Shown here: positions 11,200 through 24,255 of the stretch, piece by piece
Layout: every line of letters begins with the position of its first letter
Numbering within the stretch: the stretch's first letter is position 1
From: Parelaphostrongylus tenuis
Taxonomy: Eukaryota; Nematoda; Chromadorea; Rhabditida; Metastrongylidae
Assembly: GCA_019055375.1 (NCBI GenBank)
Contig: JAHQIW010006216.1
Location: 1 to 64,000, forward strand
DNA length: 64,000 nucleotides
Direction of reading: 5' to 3'
The notes under the pieces: model-generated
What the model saw: the letters and a program-made list of their open reading frames with translations, nothing else
Database searches by the model: none
What the model was told of the DNA's origin: nothing
Made by a program: the position numbers and the translations under genes

Positions 11200-13635
11200 C
11201 GAACGGACCCTCTCATGAGTAAGTGAGCAAGAACTCTACACGACGTCAGTCAGGGCATATCTACTGGTCATCAAGAATACACGTAACAGATGCTGTTGCA
11301 ATTTCTTTAGGATCGCAATCGGAAGAATAAATAGCAGAGAACTTCTCTGCTATTTATGCATAACCGCGAATTCGTTGTATGGCTAAGCGAATAACTTGAC
11401 CTATCAATTCATTGAGGTTACATCACCCCAGTATAATTTAGTCATAAGTTATCAACCTCAATGAGATGACACGATTCGTTAGCCGAGGACAACGGATCAA
11501 ACTAGCGACCATGTTTGTATAGCTACACACGTGTCCAAATAAGAAAATCTTACTATCTTGGGTTTTATCCAACTACCATAGTTTTACTATCTTGGGTTTC
11601 ATATCTACTATTTGCCTAATCAAAGAAGACTCATCAGGTTAGGCGAAATGCATAGCATAACATTACATAAGAAGAATATAGAAGAGGAAGATCTCTGAGA
11701 TTTGTTTTTCATTCAGCGAATTTCATGACAAGATGATACTCTTAATAATAGTAATAAAGTGTTTCGATCAGCTTATAACTTTGAGAGTTAAATCGTAAGC
11801 ATCGATAGGAAGTAGATGAGTAAAAGTGAATATGATTGATAAAGAATGATTGCCTTAACATAAGAAAATGGAGGCAAGTTTTCAAGAGAAGAATGAGAAA
11901 GAGAACCAACAGCCTTGTGTGCCGGACTAAGAGAGCCTCATTTTTGAGCATCATCCATCCTCATGACTACCCTAACTCATCCACTGAATTGGACAAATGC
12001 AACTGAAAAGTGCTAAAGAAATTATTCCCACTTTCAAAAAACGGGAAAGCTCAGTCGAATGCTATTGCACCCATCCTAGCTGTTCATGAATATTCTAATT
12101 AAACGAGATGGTACTTTGAAAATCAACCATTCTAATGTCAGACTAGTTTTATTGTTTTTTCAATTGCATTAACGCAATCCTAACTATGACACAGGACGTG
12201 GTATGCTTTCAAGACTCGTCTATCTCACAGAGTAATGATTTCTGAGGAAATCGTAGCCTATAAATTGCAAAATATTAGTCGAATTCAAGAGTATTCAACT
12301 ATGCATGTTAGAGTCATGGTTGACAAATAGCACTCATACGAAATTTAATATAGTTTCAGAGATTACCATTTCAGGGAATCATTGATCAGACCCGAAATAT
12401 TTAAAGAACTGTTCTTTGTTGGAGAAATCTCTTAGGAAGATATTGGGCCAAGAAACATTATTTCATGGCTGTGATGTTGTAGTAATCAGTTTCGTTACAC
12501 TCTGATCAAGAGCCGTATAGCAGTTCAACACTTAAAATTTCTATTGAAAGCATGGTGAGTTTTTAATTATTACTAATACGCGGTTGCATGAAAATTTCTG
12601 CTAAATGTTTTCAGATAGATGACTCTTCGCCTGGTAATTTTATTGCATTGATTCTCATGCATTTTAAACCTCTAGAAGCAGAGCAAATCTTCGAGGGCAA
12701 TATTTGAAACACGGAAATAAGAGTACGCCTGAAACATTGGGTTTCCTAGACTACTTGGCCCTCTAGAAAAGCTTAGAATCACATAAGAAGACTACTGCTT
12801 ATCGAGTTAACGTAGCGAGCCGAATTTCGCCAAAAAGCCCAGCTAGAAATAAGTTTCAGTGCTAGATAGTACGGGTACGGGTAATCGTGCATATAAAGTA
12901 GTCATATAATTCGTCACAAGTGATTGTGATAACGTGACAAAGCTTTGCATCGACTTTTAGCACTTTAAGAAAGCAACATCTTACAAAACCAGTAAATAAC
13001 CATCGAAAGGAAATTGTGATTGATTGATGTGATAGTCTTTCGTTGAGCAGAACGAGGTTGTCATCACACTATTCATTTATAATAGTGGACCGGTCGGCAG
13101 ATTTCGCCTTCTTCAAAGCCTCAAAAGGTCAAATCGACAGGTAACGAAATTCAGTCATATTAGAGAAATTTTTTCTTCAGTTACTCATCGTACTATGTGT
13201 TTTTCACTTGTTGGTGAAGATTAATGGCTTAGAGTATAGATGAGTAATGTGCCTTTCTCACGTTAATGCACCAGTCTAACACATTCTGTGTGATCAGATG
13301 TGAATAATGCCGAAATGAATGTAAAGTCGGTCCTGAGAATATCTCGCAATTTTCGATTTCTGAGTTGCGATGTCTGATTACTTGCGTGTTTCTTTGTAAC
13401 AGGAGGAAACGCATTGAAGTACTCGAGCAAATAGAAACTAACCCTGCGGGTACAAAACAACATTAATTTGATACAATAAACATTCACTGCATATTACTTT
13501 CGAAACATTCAAGTCTTACAAACTCTCATATCAGTTTACTTATCTATGGCGTGCTTGAGCTTTTCAACTTATAGATTAAACAAACAAACTGGAGTTATCT
13601 AGATTCAATTGTGTGTTTAAGAAGAGGACTGAATG
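11200..13635. other. Upstream intergenic region of the FLP gene
   Basis: No exon or recognised repeat family beyond short fragments. It should hold the FLP promoter, but no specific transcription-factor site can be claimed. Confidence 0.4.
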
Positions 13636-13639
13636 AGTG

Positions 13640-13875
13640 GGGCGAGTGTGGCGCAGTGGTTAGAGAAGCCCTGTAAGGCACACGGAGTTTGATCGATATC
13701 GAGTCTTTGGTTTACGGAGCCTTCCACCTCTCCGAGGTTAGCACACTGGTGCCAGACTCATTGGAAAGTCAGGCGCACTGGATCAAAGCATCAGTGGGCT
13801 ACCTCAAGTCATTGTTAAGCAACATACGCATTCAGTCACATCTAACGATGGTCAGTGATAATGAATGGGCGACAG
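13640..13875 (+). mobile_element. tRNA-derived SINE, family S
   Basis: The head has an A-box-like GTGTGGCGCAGTGGTTAGAG and a degraded B box. The body has AGCACACTGGTGCCAGACTC and GTGGGCTACCTC, and the tail has GCATTCAGTCACATCTAACGATG. Other copies are at 33940-34140 (minus), 35205-35440 (minus), 38130-38345 (plus) and 43990-44265 (minus). A tRNA-like pol III promoter head plus a shared body and tail defines a SINE. The family name S is only for this annotation. Confidence 0.7.
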
Positions 13876-13879
13876 ATTT

Positions 13880-15085
13880 TTCAGCGTTGATGAATGCCAT
13901 AAGCTTTATCAATCTTCATGCCTTTGCAGAATGGCCGTGAAATCTTTCGAATAAATAGTCGAAAGAATTCCTACATTTTCACTCTTGAATTTCAAACAAA
14001 TACTCATTAAGCTACTTAGGGTACGTTATCATTATAGAGCCAGAATTTTGCGAAAAATGTTTTAAATACAGTATGTAAGGAGGCGAATGACATGAAGCAT
14101 AGGTATGTGTTTGATGCGAAATGGCTCTGCTCTTGAAAATGCTAAGTAAATGTGTCGGTTTTTGGAACGGTTTAGTGATTTATCAGACCTCCGCTGAAAA
14201 GATTGTTGGCAATGTGATTTGTAATGAAATATGACATAAACAGAATTTACCACAAAATTACGACCAACATAAATTTCTTATCAGCTCCTACTAAATTTTT
14301 TCCCTATATCTATTAAAAGTTACACTATATCTCTAGATAGTTTTGGTAAAGTCGGAGTTTATTGTTTCTTCTAAGAAAAAAAGAAGAAAAACCGGACCTG
14401 ACGACTAAATTAATTTGAAATCTAATAGAACGTATCTACTGCGATGTAGAGTCTGGAAAAGAAAAGGTTTGATCTACAAAATCACTTGCATATGCGTCCT
14501 ATGACTTTTCAATCTCGACATATTTTCTATAAACTACATAACAAGCGACTTAAACTTTCGCAAATACGCCATTCAATCTGCTGATTACTTAGTTGAGCCA
14601 GATTGGATTCTTCTGAAATAGTTTACAATAAAACGATGATGCAGCAGTAAAGGAGCGGATAGGGTTCATTTGAGGATTACTGTAACTGAGGGCAGCTTAA
14701 ATACGTGGCGTTTTGAATGCGTTAATGGAGAAGATTGATGCATATCGGAAATGTATGTAATTGCTGTAAAGTAAATGGCAGAATGTGGCAACCCTACATT
14801 TTATCTAACAGCGTCGGATGTCACACATCTACGAGAAATACTTTTTGCTGTTGATTTATACGTAAAAAAGTTGACAAAAACAAACCGATAACTTCGCGAT
14901 TAGAAATGTTCGAGTGAATCATAAGAAAAATTCAGTACCAATATTTTGAGGATGAGCTACATAACATGCCGCGATAAACCTCTTTCGCATTTTAGTGATA
15001 GGAAAAGTTCCTACAAGTATGGCAGGTTTATACAGTATAGAGCAACAGATAGATCTTTTGAATCATTTTTGGAGCCCTTACCGCC
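13880..15085. other. Intergenic DNA, nothing recognised
   Basis: No open frame above about 75 codons, no splice-bounded exon, and no clear copy of a repeat family used elsewhere in the window. Confidence 0.4.
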
Positions 15086-15089
15086 CCCA

Positions 15090-15430
15090 ATCTTTTACCA
15101 CGGCGGCGAATCAGCTGTTCGGCAACAACTTCACATAAATGGCTATTGCAGTCCACAACTGCGCCGCTGCACATGCTAAAATTTTTCTTGCACCATTTGA
15201 GCGACGTTCACTCTTCACTCCAACCGTGGTAGAAACGGCGAGCAGTAACAAAAGGAAGACGACTGTTCGCGAACCAATTTTTGACTCTAATACCGACCTT
15301 ATCGCGACATCTACGCTTGTAACATCGCCAAGCAATTCTGAATCGAAATAAGGCTTCATTGGATGTTTTTTCTAGCACAGATGTTTGGATTGTAACACGC
15401 CGTATCTTTGTAGGAGCATGACGGCTTCTT
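15090..15430 (-). repeat. Dispersed repeat D, inverted copy
   Basis: Matches 28200-28555 in the opposite orientation over about 330 bases. Shared blocks include TTGGATTGTAACACG, TTTGTAGGAGCATG, TCGCGACATCTACGCTTGTAAC and CACTCCAACCGTGGTAG. A second repeat with TTACAGCTCACTAAGAAG-type blocks lies just beyond it, at 15640-15960. No enzyme family is recognised in it. Confidence 0.7.
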
Positions 15431-15639
15431 TTTCGGTGCTCGGCGAAGCAAAATGCTTATGATTAAGTGAGATCGATAAGAATCAAAAGAAAGTTGAACA
15501 GTTGAAGGCAGTTGACTTGTAAAGACTAATCAAAGTGGGGAACGCTGAGATGGCTAGTCAGCCAGGGGCCAGTATTGCGAAATCCCATCCTCATACCTGA
15601 CAATGCGTGGTGGCCAGGTGCCGTCGCTGTATTGCGCAA

Positions 15640-15960
15640 ACCTATTACAGCTCACTAAGAAGTCCATTGGAAAAAACCAAATACATCACTGGAATCAGCA
15701 GAATTCAGACTATCGAATGGTTTCTAAAAGTCTGAGGGAAATGCTCACCTCGACACAAAACGCGTTTAAATACCTCAAGTGTGAAACATACTTTTATCTC
15801 GACTGTTACAGCGAGCTGAAAGCGTTCCTTCGGAGCCTAAGTATACCGCTAGAATTGTCTAAATTTGAGCTACTGATTAAGCTAAGAAGCATCTTGGAAA
15901 AGTTGAAAAGCACCCCTGTTTCTGAAGGAGTGCGGAAAACAGCGATATTTCAAATGTGAG
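15640..15960. repeat. Copy of the degenerate 8.5-9.4 kb repeat family
   Basis: Contains CTATTACAGCTCACTAAGAAG and TGTTACAGCGAGCTGAAAGCG, the same blocks as at 8470-9300. The 118-codon open frame here is probably spurious because frames differ between copies. Confidence 0.45.
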
Positions 15961-16683
15961 AGACCCACTCTTCTTGTGCAAATTACAGAGCTCTAAGAAG
16001 TTCTTCCTAAAGAATAAACAAAGTTCCTTAATCAGAAAGATCTGCTCTATCTAATGGTTAGATTTTGTTATCAAAAACTTTATTAGGCGAGAAATTCTTA
16101 AATGTAAAACAAAATCTCGTTTTGACCGCTACTGCATTAAGAACAGCATTATGAGAAATAAAATATACCTTTCAAAATACACTTGATTTAAGCTATCGGA
16201 TAATTATATATTCGTCAGATAACAGCAAAGAATACACTTTTACCGAAGACCTCATGTGGCGCCGCCATAATAGAACACTACCGAAATTTCTACTTCTATT
16301 GTCACTAAAAGGATTCTAGTCGCCAGCAAATCATAGGAGGCGATGGAAGAGAGGTTATTAAAGCTATGTGTAGTAGGAATGTTGCCGATCCTCCTTTCTA
16401 GAACCTCGCTTTCCGAGGGAAAAGCTAGATACTCACAAAAAGTCGGGTTTCGAGTTGTTTTTAAACATTTTTTAGTTGTCGTATTCATATTCATTCATAT
16501 TTCAATCGTATCCATCTTTCATTTATTACGCAAGCCACCAGTGACTTTTATACTCTATGGTGATTAGATAAGTAGTCGAATAATCAAATGTATTATCATT
16601 TTATGTCTATAATAAAATTTTAGGACATAAATGTACTGGTTGTAATATTTTCTGATTTCGTATACATGTTATTCATACATAAG

Positions 16684-16685
<2 letters not shown>

Positions 16686-16741
<56 letters not shown>
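16686..16741. repeat. (TA)n microsatellite
   Basis: A pure alternating TA run of about 55 bases. Confidence 0.95.
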
Positions 16742-16742
<1 letters not shown>

Positions 16743-16929
16743 GTGTGCGCATGATCTGCTGCGAGGCTTAGTGTATTGCTGCGGAAGTTGTTATAAGTTA
16801 TGCGAGATATTCTATACCGAGAGAATCAACTCTCAGCTGACATCTGTGGCAATCGGAGGTATGATTAGCTGGAAAAGACGGTCCTACACCTAAAAGATGT
16901 GCGACAGAAAGAGGGTGTGAGAGTTAAGA

Positions 16930-18520
16930 GTAAATTCAATTTTGTAACTTTCTTGTTGAACGCAGGCTCTTAAGAAGTGCTGGCATACTTTCTACTCAGA
17001 ATGCCTACGGAAATTTCCCTGATAATGTGCCGTTCCCTTGTGATAACGAAGTACCCAGACCATCTAAATTCCGCTTTATAACTTATCAACGGAACCATCT
17101 GCGAAGTTTTAACAATGAAATAACTATTCCGAAGGAGAGGAGCATTTTTTATCCGCTAGTATTACTCCATGAAAAACCTTTTTATAAATTAAGCTACGTA
17201 CTGAGATCTCTAATTTTTAGCTATCGAGATCATCGAATCACTACTAATAGTCTACTGAAAAGCAGGAGGAATATTGTAAATGTACTTTCCTATGGAAGTG
17301 CTCCTAAATTTGTTTAATGCAAACTCTGTCAAAAACTTTTTCTGGCTGCATACTAAAATTCTCTTCTCATGTGTTCTTTCGACGACTTGCACATTGTGGA
17401 AAATATGTTTTCGAGTTAAAATTTCACAAAATAGGCGATAGAAATGCGCAATGAGGACTTAAAATATGGTTTCTCAAGGATATACCTTTCGACTAAAAAG
17501 TGAAAGTTATTGGAACAAGTGGGCAATCTCCGTGCAAAAAATACATTTGTTCAATAAATATTCTAACCTTAAAAAACAATGAGTTTTCTCAAAAATCAAA
17601 AGCCAATTGTATAAGTTCCAAAAACGCCTGTGTAAAATACAGACAACGGACTATTTAGGTCAAAAGCAAAACACAGTCCTCTTTTCATTAATCACAGCGC
17701 AATAAGAAGGTTTTTTCATAAATCAAGCTTATTAAAGAAATCTTCATTTCTCAAGCTACTGATTGATTACTATTAGTCCAGTGAAAATTCTCCCACGTAA
17801 AAAAGACAAGGAAACAAGAGCACATTTCATAGAATGCAACTGCAGTTCGCGCAATTCACAATAAAAGGTGAAAATTTTTCAGACAGCTATGTTCTCTTCC
17901 TACTATAAGCAAGTTTATAGAAGTCTCTCCTGTAGCATCCAATACTTTATGGCGATAAAACTTCTCCGAAATCAAAATCCCATTATAAAAAAAGCAAAAC
18001 TCCCCTGTGAAGTTGGAAATGTGAACTCCGACTGCAAAACGCTGTCGTTCTTTTGATTAGTAGGATGTACTACGAAAATTTTTTACAGAGCAAATTCAGC
18101 ATGATTTCGATACTTCTCAACCTATCGAATGACTACAAAAACTTGAATGAAAAAGAAGAAACGAATGTGATTGTTATAGCTGGATGTATGCTTCCTTTCA
18201 CGACAATGTGTATTTCTCGTTGTAACATAGAAGATTTTTTGATACATGGGAGTTCTCTTCACTATAGGGTTTACTATAGAGGCCTCATCTGTGATATTTC
18301 ATCAATATCGAAGTTCTAAAGATCAAAATTTGCGATGTACTTCCAAAAATTCGCTGTAAACTTCGAACAGCTTACTCCGTAACAAAACATAATTCCCTTT
18401 TTAATTATCACTTCGTGCTTTCAGAATCTAAGCTTATTCCTAAAATCTCCGGTTCTCAACCTACTGAGCGATTACTGATATTGTGACGATAAAGCTTTTT
18501 TTGAGAAACGAAGAAGATCC
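16930..18520. repeat. Cluster of degenerate repeats of the 8.5-9.4 kb family
   Basis: Blocks such as GGCTCTTAAGAAGTGCT, CAAGCTACTGATTGATTACTA, CAACCTACTGAGCGATTACTG and ATTCGCTGTAAACTTCGAAC recur with the spacing seen at 8465-9400. No intact coding sequence was recovered. Confidence 0.5.
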
Positions 18521-19124
18521 GAGCACTTTTCATCTAAATGCGACCGCATTCACGCCATTCGTGATGAAAGTGCAGACTTTCAAGGCAACAGAGTGTTTTT
18601 TCTATTAAAAATACGTTTAAGATGTCCATCCGATGACACGCGAGGAAGTACACTTGACATCAGAAATCAAGTGCATAATACCAAAAACTTCACTGTGGAA
18701 CTGGAACAACGCACCCTGGGAGCGAAACTTTATCTTTAGCTAAAGGAACTGAGCTTAGTGTGAGGTCGGTAACTTTCATGCTACCAAAGATTACAAAAGA
18801 AAGATTAGAAACAAAGAGGAAAAGGTCGTGTGACAACTGAGAGTAAGGCTGTTTTCCAAAAGATGTGGTTCCTCCGTGGAATCATAGAATGTATTTCCGG
18901 CAGATGGACGTTCTCTTTACCTTGAAACCCTCCATGGAAAACTCTTTTGTGATCTTTCATCACTTAGTGCCGATAATGTGTCCTCAAAACCTTAATCAAC
19001 AGATAAATTTCTATTTCCATGGAAGCGCGTGATGATACGAATCCGCTGCAGCTCGCCGTGGTTGCGCGAACGCGGCGCACGCTATGTACCGAAAACGGTA
19101 CATATGGTCGTCAAGGAATTAAGG

Positions 19125-19190
19125 TGAGAGCATGTAATATTATGTTGCTATCATTTCGTGCAGTCGATGGATCACGGCTGATGGTGAATA
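19125..19190 (+). repeat. Short dispersed repeat shared with 684-740
   Basis: AGCATGTAATATTATGT and CAGTCGATGGATCACGGCTG match AGCATGTGATATTGTGT and CAATCGATGGATTACGGCTG at 684-740. It lies just after a short CGCGAACGCGGCGCAC block similar to one near 36970-37010. Confidence 0.55.
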
Positions 19191-19237
19191 CATAGAAAAC
19201 CATCTTACCGACTTTCTTCTTTAACCATGCTTCAAAC

Positions 19238-19271
19238 ATTCAATACAGTCAATAAAGACTGTATTGAATGC
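19238..19271. repeat. Short perfect hairpin
   Basis: CATTCAATACAGT and ACTGTATTGAATG are exact inverted repeats of 13 bases separated by an 8-base loop. The stem is short for a miRNA precursor. It may be the remnant of a foldback element. Confidence 0.7.
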
Positions 19272-19377
19272 TCAAATCGAGGTAAAAAAGCAGTCGTTGA
19301 AATAAATTTTTGCTGACGAATAGAACAAATAATTTCAAAAAACTAATTCATCCAGTGGAGTCAAAACAGGCTTCGGT

Positions 19378-19470
19378 GGTGCAAGAGATAATGCACACGC
19401 TCCCCGGACTGGGTGAAATTCAGGTTCAAGTCGCGCCTGACGCAAATATTTTGCACATCGCTTTTTATCA
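19378..19470 (+). repeat. Single tRNA-like arm
   Basis: GTGGTGCAAGAGATAATGCAC, then GGTTCAAGTCGCGCC and GACGCAAATATTTTGCACATC, has the A-box/B-box layout and the TTTTGCACATC end of the foldback arms. The inverted partner was not found nearby. Confidence 0.55.
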
Positions 19471-19479
19471 ATGGTAAAT

Positions 19480-20740
19480 TCATGAAGTCTTCACTAATTG
19501 CTAGTTACTATATAGATACTGATTTCAATGCGACTTTGTCATTGCACTGGGGCTTATGAGTTGATGGAGTTCAGTGCATGGCTCACATTTCAAATTTTGA
19601 TCAACACAGAACACCTTTTTTTTGAATAACAATTAGAAACATAGCATCGGTTAATGAAGAAAGCGGTTGCTCATTGAACAAAGATTTAGTCGAAAGAGAA
19701 CTGAATTTAGGAACTCATTTTTTAGCCGTCACCTTTGATTGTGCCATTTTCGTTGACTTCACGTATATCTAAGAAGCACATAAAAAAAGGCGAGAAAACA
19801 ATTTTCTTCATCACGACAGTTAATGAGAGGACGAGATATATGTACTGCATACTTATAGTCTCCATGGCAAGTCAGACGAACCACCTGCTCATCGCTGAGA
19901 TGAATGGTTGAATCTTCACGAAGACATGACCTTACTATGGTTTATCTCATTTCAAAGGTACAGATGCCAGACCACTTTGACGTTCTCTTTGGATCAGCGT
20001 TATAATACATGTAATTTCAATCTTCAACCCTAAAAATTAACAATGGGTTTCCAAATGCAGTTATTTGACTACACATAGATCTTCTTTGCCAAATCGAGAA
20101 CTGTTAGAATTCACAAATGTTTGTAAACAAAGCGTAAGTGCGCTTATTCTATCAGAGTTAAGTTCCACACTTTTGGTAGCATTTTCAGTAGTAGCTTCTG
20201 GTTGACGATTTTCTCAGACATTAGATGATAGTATGGTTCAGAAAGAACAATACGTCGAGATCCGGTGACTATATTGTGCAGACGACTGCCACTGATTGAC
20301 CAAAATGTGGTCCCGAGTCATCTTGCAAAAGTGTCAGATAATTTTGATTTATAAACGAAGGCTGCAGATGTTGCATATTTAGTGGTACCCTGGCCTCACC
20401 TTATGGTCCATCCCCTCCATAGATGGTGGTGGATCTCCGCAGAAACCGAGTGCACGCGTTCTCATTGAAATAGACGAACGTGTTCTTAATGTATATTAAC
20501 CAGTTTTATCTGTGTCCAGGTCAAAGTGGGAATTTCTCGAAGGAACCAAGAACGAAGAAACACTACCACACAGGCAATGGCTACTGGATATAGAGGCTTA
20601 GCGTTTGGAAGCATGCAGAAATCTGAGTACTTGTTGCTGCAAAAGTAATGTGATTCAGAAGAACTGAGGTTTCCATGTATTACTTCCATCAATAATTCTC
20701 TATAATTGAATACCTTTAGCCTTTATTTGATCCGTCATCA
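19480..20740. other. Intergenic DNA, nothing recognised
   Basis: One minus-strand block near 20486-20645 follows a TTTTGCAG acceptor and stays open to a stop, but it resembles no family and no partner exon was found. No other structure was seen. Confidence 0.35.
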
Positions 20741-20744
20741 CAGA

Positions 20745-20860
20745 TTTTTCACTGTGCGGATTCCAGTATTTTTAGCGTTCAATTCGTTTCTAACCTTCTT
20801 CTTAAACGGCGTAGAATACTGGTTGAGCTAGTCTCCTTGCAATCTTGAGAATAATCAGAT
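20745..20860. repeat. Dispersed repeat shared with 42935-43050
   Basis: Both copies read TTTTTCACTG(T)GCGGA, CATTCAATTCGT or GTTCAATTCGT, GCGGCGTAGAGTACTGGTTGAG or a close variant, then CTCCTTGCAATCT or CTCCCTACAACCT. Same orientation. No product recognised. Confidence 0.55.
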
Positions 20861-20922
20861 CAGATTCCTTTTGTTCAACCGCTTTCAGCAATGGGGCAAT
20901 GTTTCAGATATACCCAGCTATG

Positions 20923-21127
20923 TAGAGTGATGTGCAAAACTTTCGCGTCAGGCTGGACTAAACCCACATCTCATTCCATACGGGAGCGCATGTTCTAACC
21001 TGTAACATAGAAAGAGTAGTGCGCAAAACGGACGCCAGTAAGGCAACGGGTTAGAGCACGCGAGTCGGATGGAGTGAGATGTGGGTTCGAGTCCCGACTG
21101 ACGCAAAAGTTTTGCACAACACTCTAC
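20923..21127. repeat. Compact foldback element with tRNA-like arms
   Basis: The ends GTAGAGTGATGTGCAAAACTTT and AAAGTTTTGCACAACACTCTAC are inverted repeats. CCCACATCTCATTCCATACG on the left pairs with GGATGGAGTGAGATGTGGG on the right. The right arm carries GGCAACGGGTTAGAGCACGC (A-box-like) and GGGTTCGAGTCCCG (B-box-like). The loop is only about 30 bases, so the transcript could fold into a long hairpin. Closest relative is 32507-32745. Confidence 0.8.
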
Positions 21128-21779
21128 ATCACTGGGTAAATCTCGTGAATAGTCTGATTGTGGCATTCCATAGGGCGTTGTTGACTGCCGGAGATAGTTG
21201 GAGGTGAAGCTCGCCTCCACGCGCGCTGTGACGAGCAACTCTACCGTCGGCCACGATGACCCCTATACTTGAATACTTGTACGATTATACTCAAGATTTT
21301 CAGGGAGGCAACTTTTATGCTCAAAATCACTTGTTTCTTTCAAGTCAGTGGCTCCTAGGGTCAAATTTTAGTGATTCCTTCATCTTTGTGGTCCACTCTG
21401 CATGATCTATAGCTATTGGATTGGTTTCTTAATTATGTAAATGTTATTCTATAAAGACTGTCGATCGCAGATCATTGTTGTGAAACTTCTACCTCATCAG
21501 TTCTTTCCCAGCCACTTCCAAAAGTGGTTATAAGATGATTTTGTGATACAGCTTCAAGTTATGTGCAAAGAACAATTTTCTATGAACGTCTATCGCAGGC
21601 AATTCTCCATTTCTACTTAGCGGAATATTGAAGATGTGCTCAATAAAAACCAGCCAATTCAATGCTAAAAAATAGTCTAATTGTGGATCTCCTCTTTGAA
21701 GACGAACAAACCTGAACGTCATTGTAAGTTAAACCTCGTTTTATCACTGGCAGTCTTTTGTTCGTTTCGAAGGGGTTTT

Positions 21780-22750
21780 TTTTTGAGACCATGCTCAAAA
21801 TTCAATATATCTGATGATTATTTATGAGCCAACATATCATCACTCTTTTATGGGCAACTTATAGAGCTCAATACACGTGTTTCGGCCTTAATAGCCTCAT
21901 CAGTTGGGTAGTACCCTTTGTGTTAGTCAGTCCTCTCGGGAACCCCTACAACCCGTATATAGACTAGGTGACGACATACAAATTGCAAATGCCGTAAAGT
22001 GAAATAAATCACTAGATTTTGTAGTGTTTTACACTCGATTGTTCTTGGCTGATATTTTCGAAACATTATAACGCTTGTTTCGAGTGTTTTATTAAGACAA
22101 CGCTCAAATTTCAATATATTTCATAAATATTATTTGAGCCATATATATATTCAATATTAATCTTTAAGCCAAAATGCCAGGTGGTCTGTCTTGAGCTATT
22201 GTACAGCCCGATAAACGTGTTTCGGCTTTGACAGCCTCGTCAGTCGGGCAGGCCCATCTTCTTTAGCCAATCCTCTCGCGGTGCTCCAGTCCCACACTTA
22301 CAGTAGGCGACGACGAACGATTTACACTGCCGTAAAGTGAAGTGGATCATTAGATCGGCAATGTTTGGCACTCGAATACGATATCATACCTTTAGTTTCG
22401 AGTGTTTTCCTAAGACCACGCTCAAATTTCAATATATCTCACAAATACTATTGAGCCGTAAATCGTTCGTCGTCGCCTACTGTGACAGGGGGACTGGAGC
22501 ACTTTGAGAGGGTTGGCTAAAGACGAAGGGCCTGCCTGACTGACGAGGCTATTAAGGCCGAAACAAGTGTATCGGGCTGTACAAGAGCCCACAACAGATC
22601 AGATGACATGTTTCAAATGATACTTATGAGACATATCTAATAATTTTTTTTGAGCCAGTATGCTACCCAACTGATGAGGCTGTCGAGGCCAAAACACGTG
22701 TATTGGGCTCTTTTAGTTACCCATAAAAGATCGCATTACATGTTGGCTCA
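21780..22750. repeat. Cluster of inverted-repeat family B elements
   Basis: At least four copies or partial copies in both orientations: about 21780-22110 and 22120-22440 (minus sense), 22455-22630 and 22650-22750 (plus sense). Shared blocks are GTTTCGAGTGTTTT-CTAAGACCACG, GCTCAAATTTCAATATAT, GCCGAAACACGTGTATCGGGC, CTGACGAGGCT and GTTCGTCGTCGCCTAC. Other copies are at 36265-36690, 42640-42920, 48870-49200 and 52720-53260. No transposase was found, so it looks non-autonomous. Confidence 0.75.
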
Positions 22751-24250
22751 AAATAATCATCAGTAGCCTTCTTATTTGAAAATTATTAGATCGTTTTCTC
22801 AAACGACATGAGAGCGTATGTTTGTGGTTCATCTTAATCCTCTGCCTATGGGGAGGAACTGTCATACGGATCTCTGTACAACTACAAAAATGTGTATTTA
22901 CAGGTTCATCATACAAAAAAGTTGCATAATGTCACGATGAACGACTTTTTTGACGAGATACATGCCAAATATTGAAATAAGCGAAAAAACGAGAAGCACC
23001 CAAAGATTCACCATAATGCAGAGCTAATTTCTACGCATTTTATTCTGAGCGTGACGGTTACAGTGTGTTTTGTCTGCTTTCACAGATTTACTATTTTCGA
23101 AGACTATTTCCCGCCAAAGCTGTATCTGGAGACACGATAACAAGGAGTGGTTGAAGCTCTCTGTCACCAACGATTAAAATCAGATTCTTTTCTATCCTCA
23201 CCCGCTGGCTCCAAAGCTTCGGTGGCAGCATCATGTACAAGCTCCTGCAATCTTCATCAAAGTAATTTCTCATTCGAATTTATAACTTCGTTACGCTGGT
23301 TGGAATTCACTGTTCAATACTGCAAGTTTCTCCTCAAGAACACCGACAAAACCGTAATTTGGCAGATAATTCAGAAGCGATCCCCAATTATGACACCTTT
23401 TTCTTCGATCAAGCTTCTGTTCAAAGCAGTGCAACATATCACTATCTTTCAACGGAATACGAGGCTCTGGTTTTCTACTCCATTAAATTTGAACTCGCGT
23501 GGTCTCGATGAACTAGTGAACGTCCTGCTAACGTGAACTAATGACCTATGTGGATAGCTTTATGTGTATAAAAGGGCCTAATTTCGATCTGAAACCAGTT
23601 CCACCACTGTTATTGCACAGTACAATATTTACTGTCAATTTGATACAATATATTGAATATGTTGAAACAGAGAACTGAGGATTACGTATTTCATGATCAT
23701 GCAGTAAAAAAACTAACAAGGCATTGACAATTTTTCTAGTCGACATAACTTATTTGCAAAATTCCACCGCCGACATTTCAATGAGAAAACAAATTGCACA
23801 TAATTTGAAAAAAAAATCTACATGGAAAGTACCGTGATATTTTACCACCGTGCTATATACAGGAAAATAGTAAGTTACATCAAATAACTATTTGTCATTT
23901 AATCAGTAGCAACTTCCTCAATAAATAGGGTGAATCACGAATCTACAATCATAAAATATCTCAGAGCTGTAGAGAAAGTTTACTTATTATGATTTTTACA
24001 GGAACTTCATAGACGACCACGTTTCCGCTTACTCCCATAGCGGCTAAAAAGTTAAGAATTGATGACAGGTCACATTTCGATTACGTTGCATGAATTTTAT
24101 TTGTCCCAACAAAACAATTTTAGTTGCACTGCATTAACATCAGAGAAATAAACATGCTGAGTCGTCTTCACGTACGCCTGGCGCCGCTAACCGCTCTACT
24201 ATAGATGGGAACTCCGAGAAGTCGAAACACTGCTGCCGTAATCGTAATAA
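22751..24250. other. Region past the last ITFG2-like exon
   Basis: Mostly featureless. A minus-strand stretch near 23310-23500 is open and reads ...LPNYGFVGVLEEKLAVLNSE..., followed by a 50-base gap ending ATTGCAG and a second open block. It could be an exon of an unrecognised gene but frames do not join cleanly. Confidence 0.3.
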
Positions 24251-24255
24251 CCTAC

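Noticed and set aside
23147..23536. 129-codon plus-strand frame
   Set aside because: Composition and lack of splice or start context suggest a shadow of the minus-strand open blocks at the same place.
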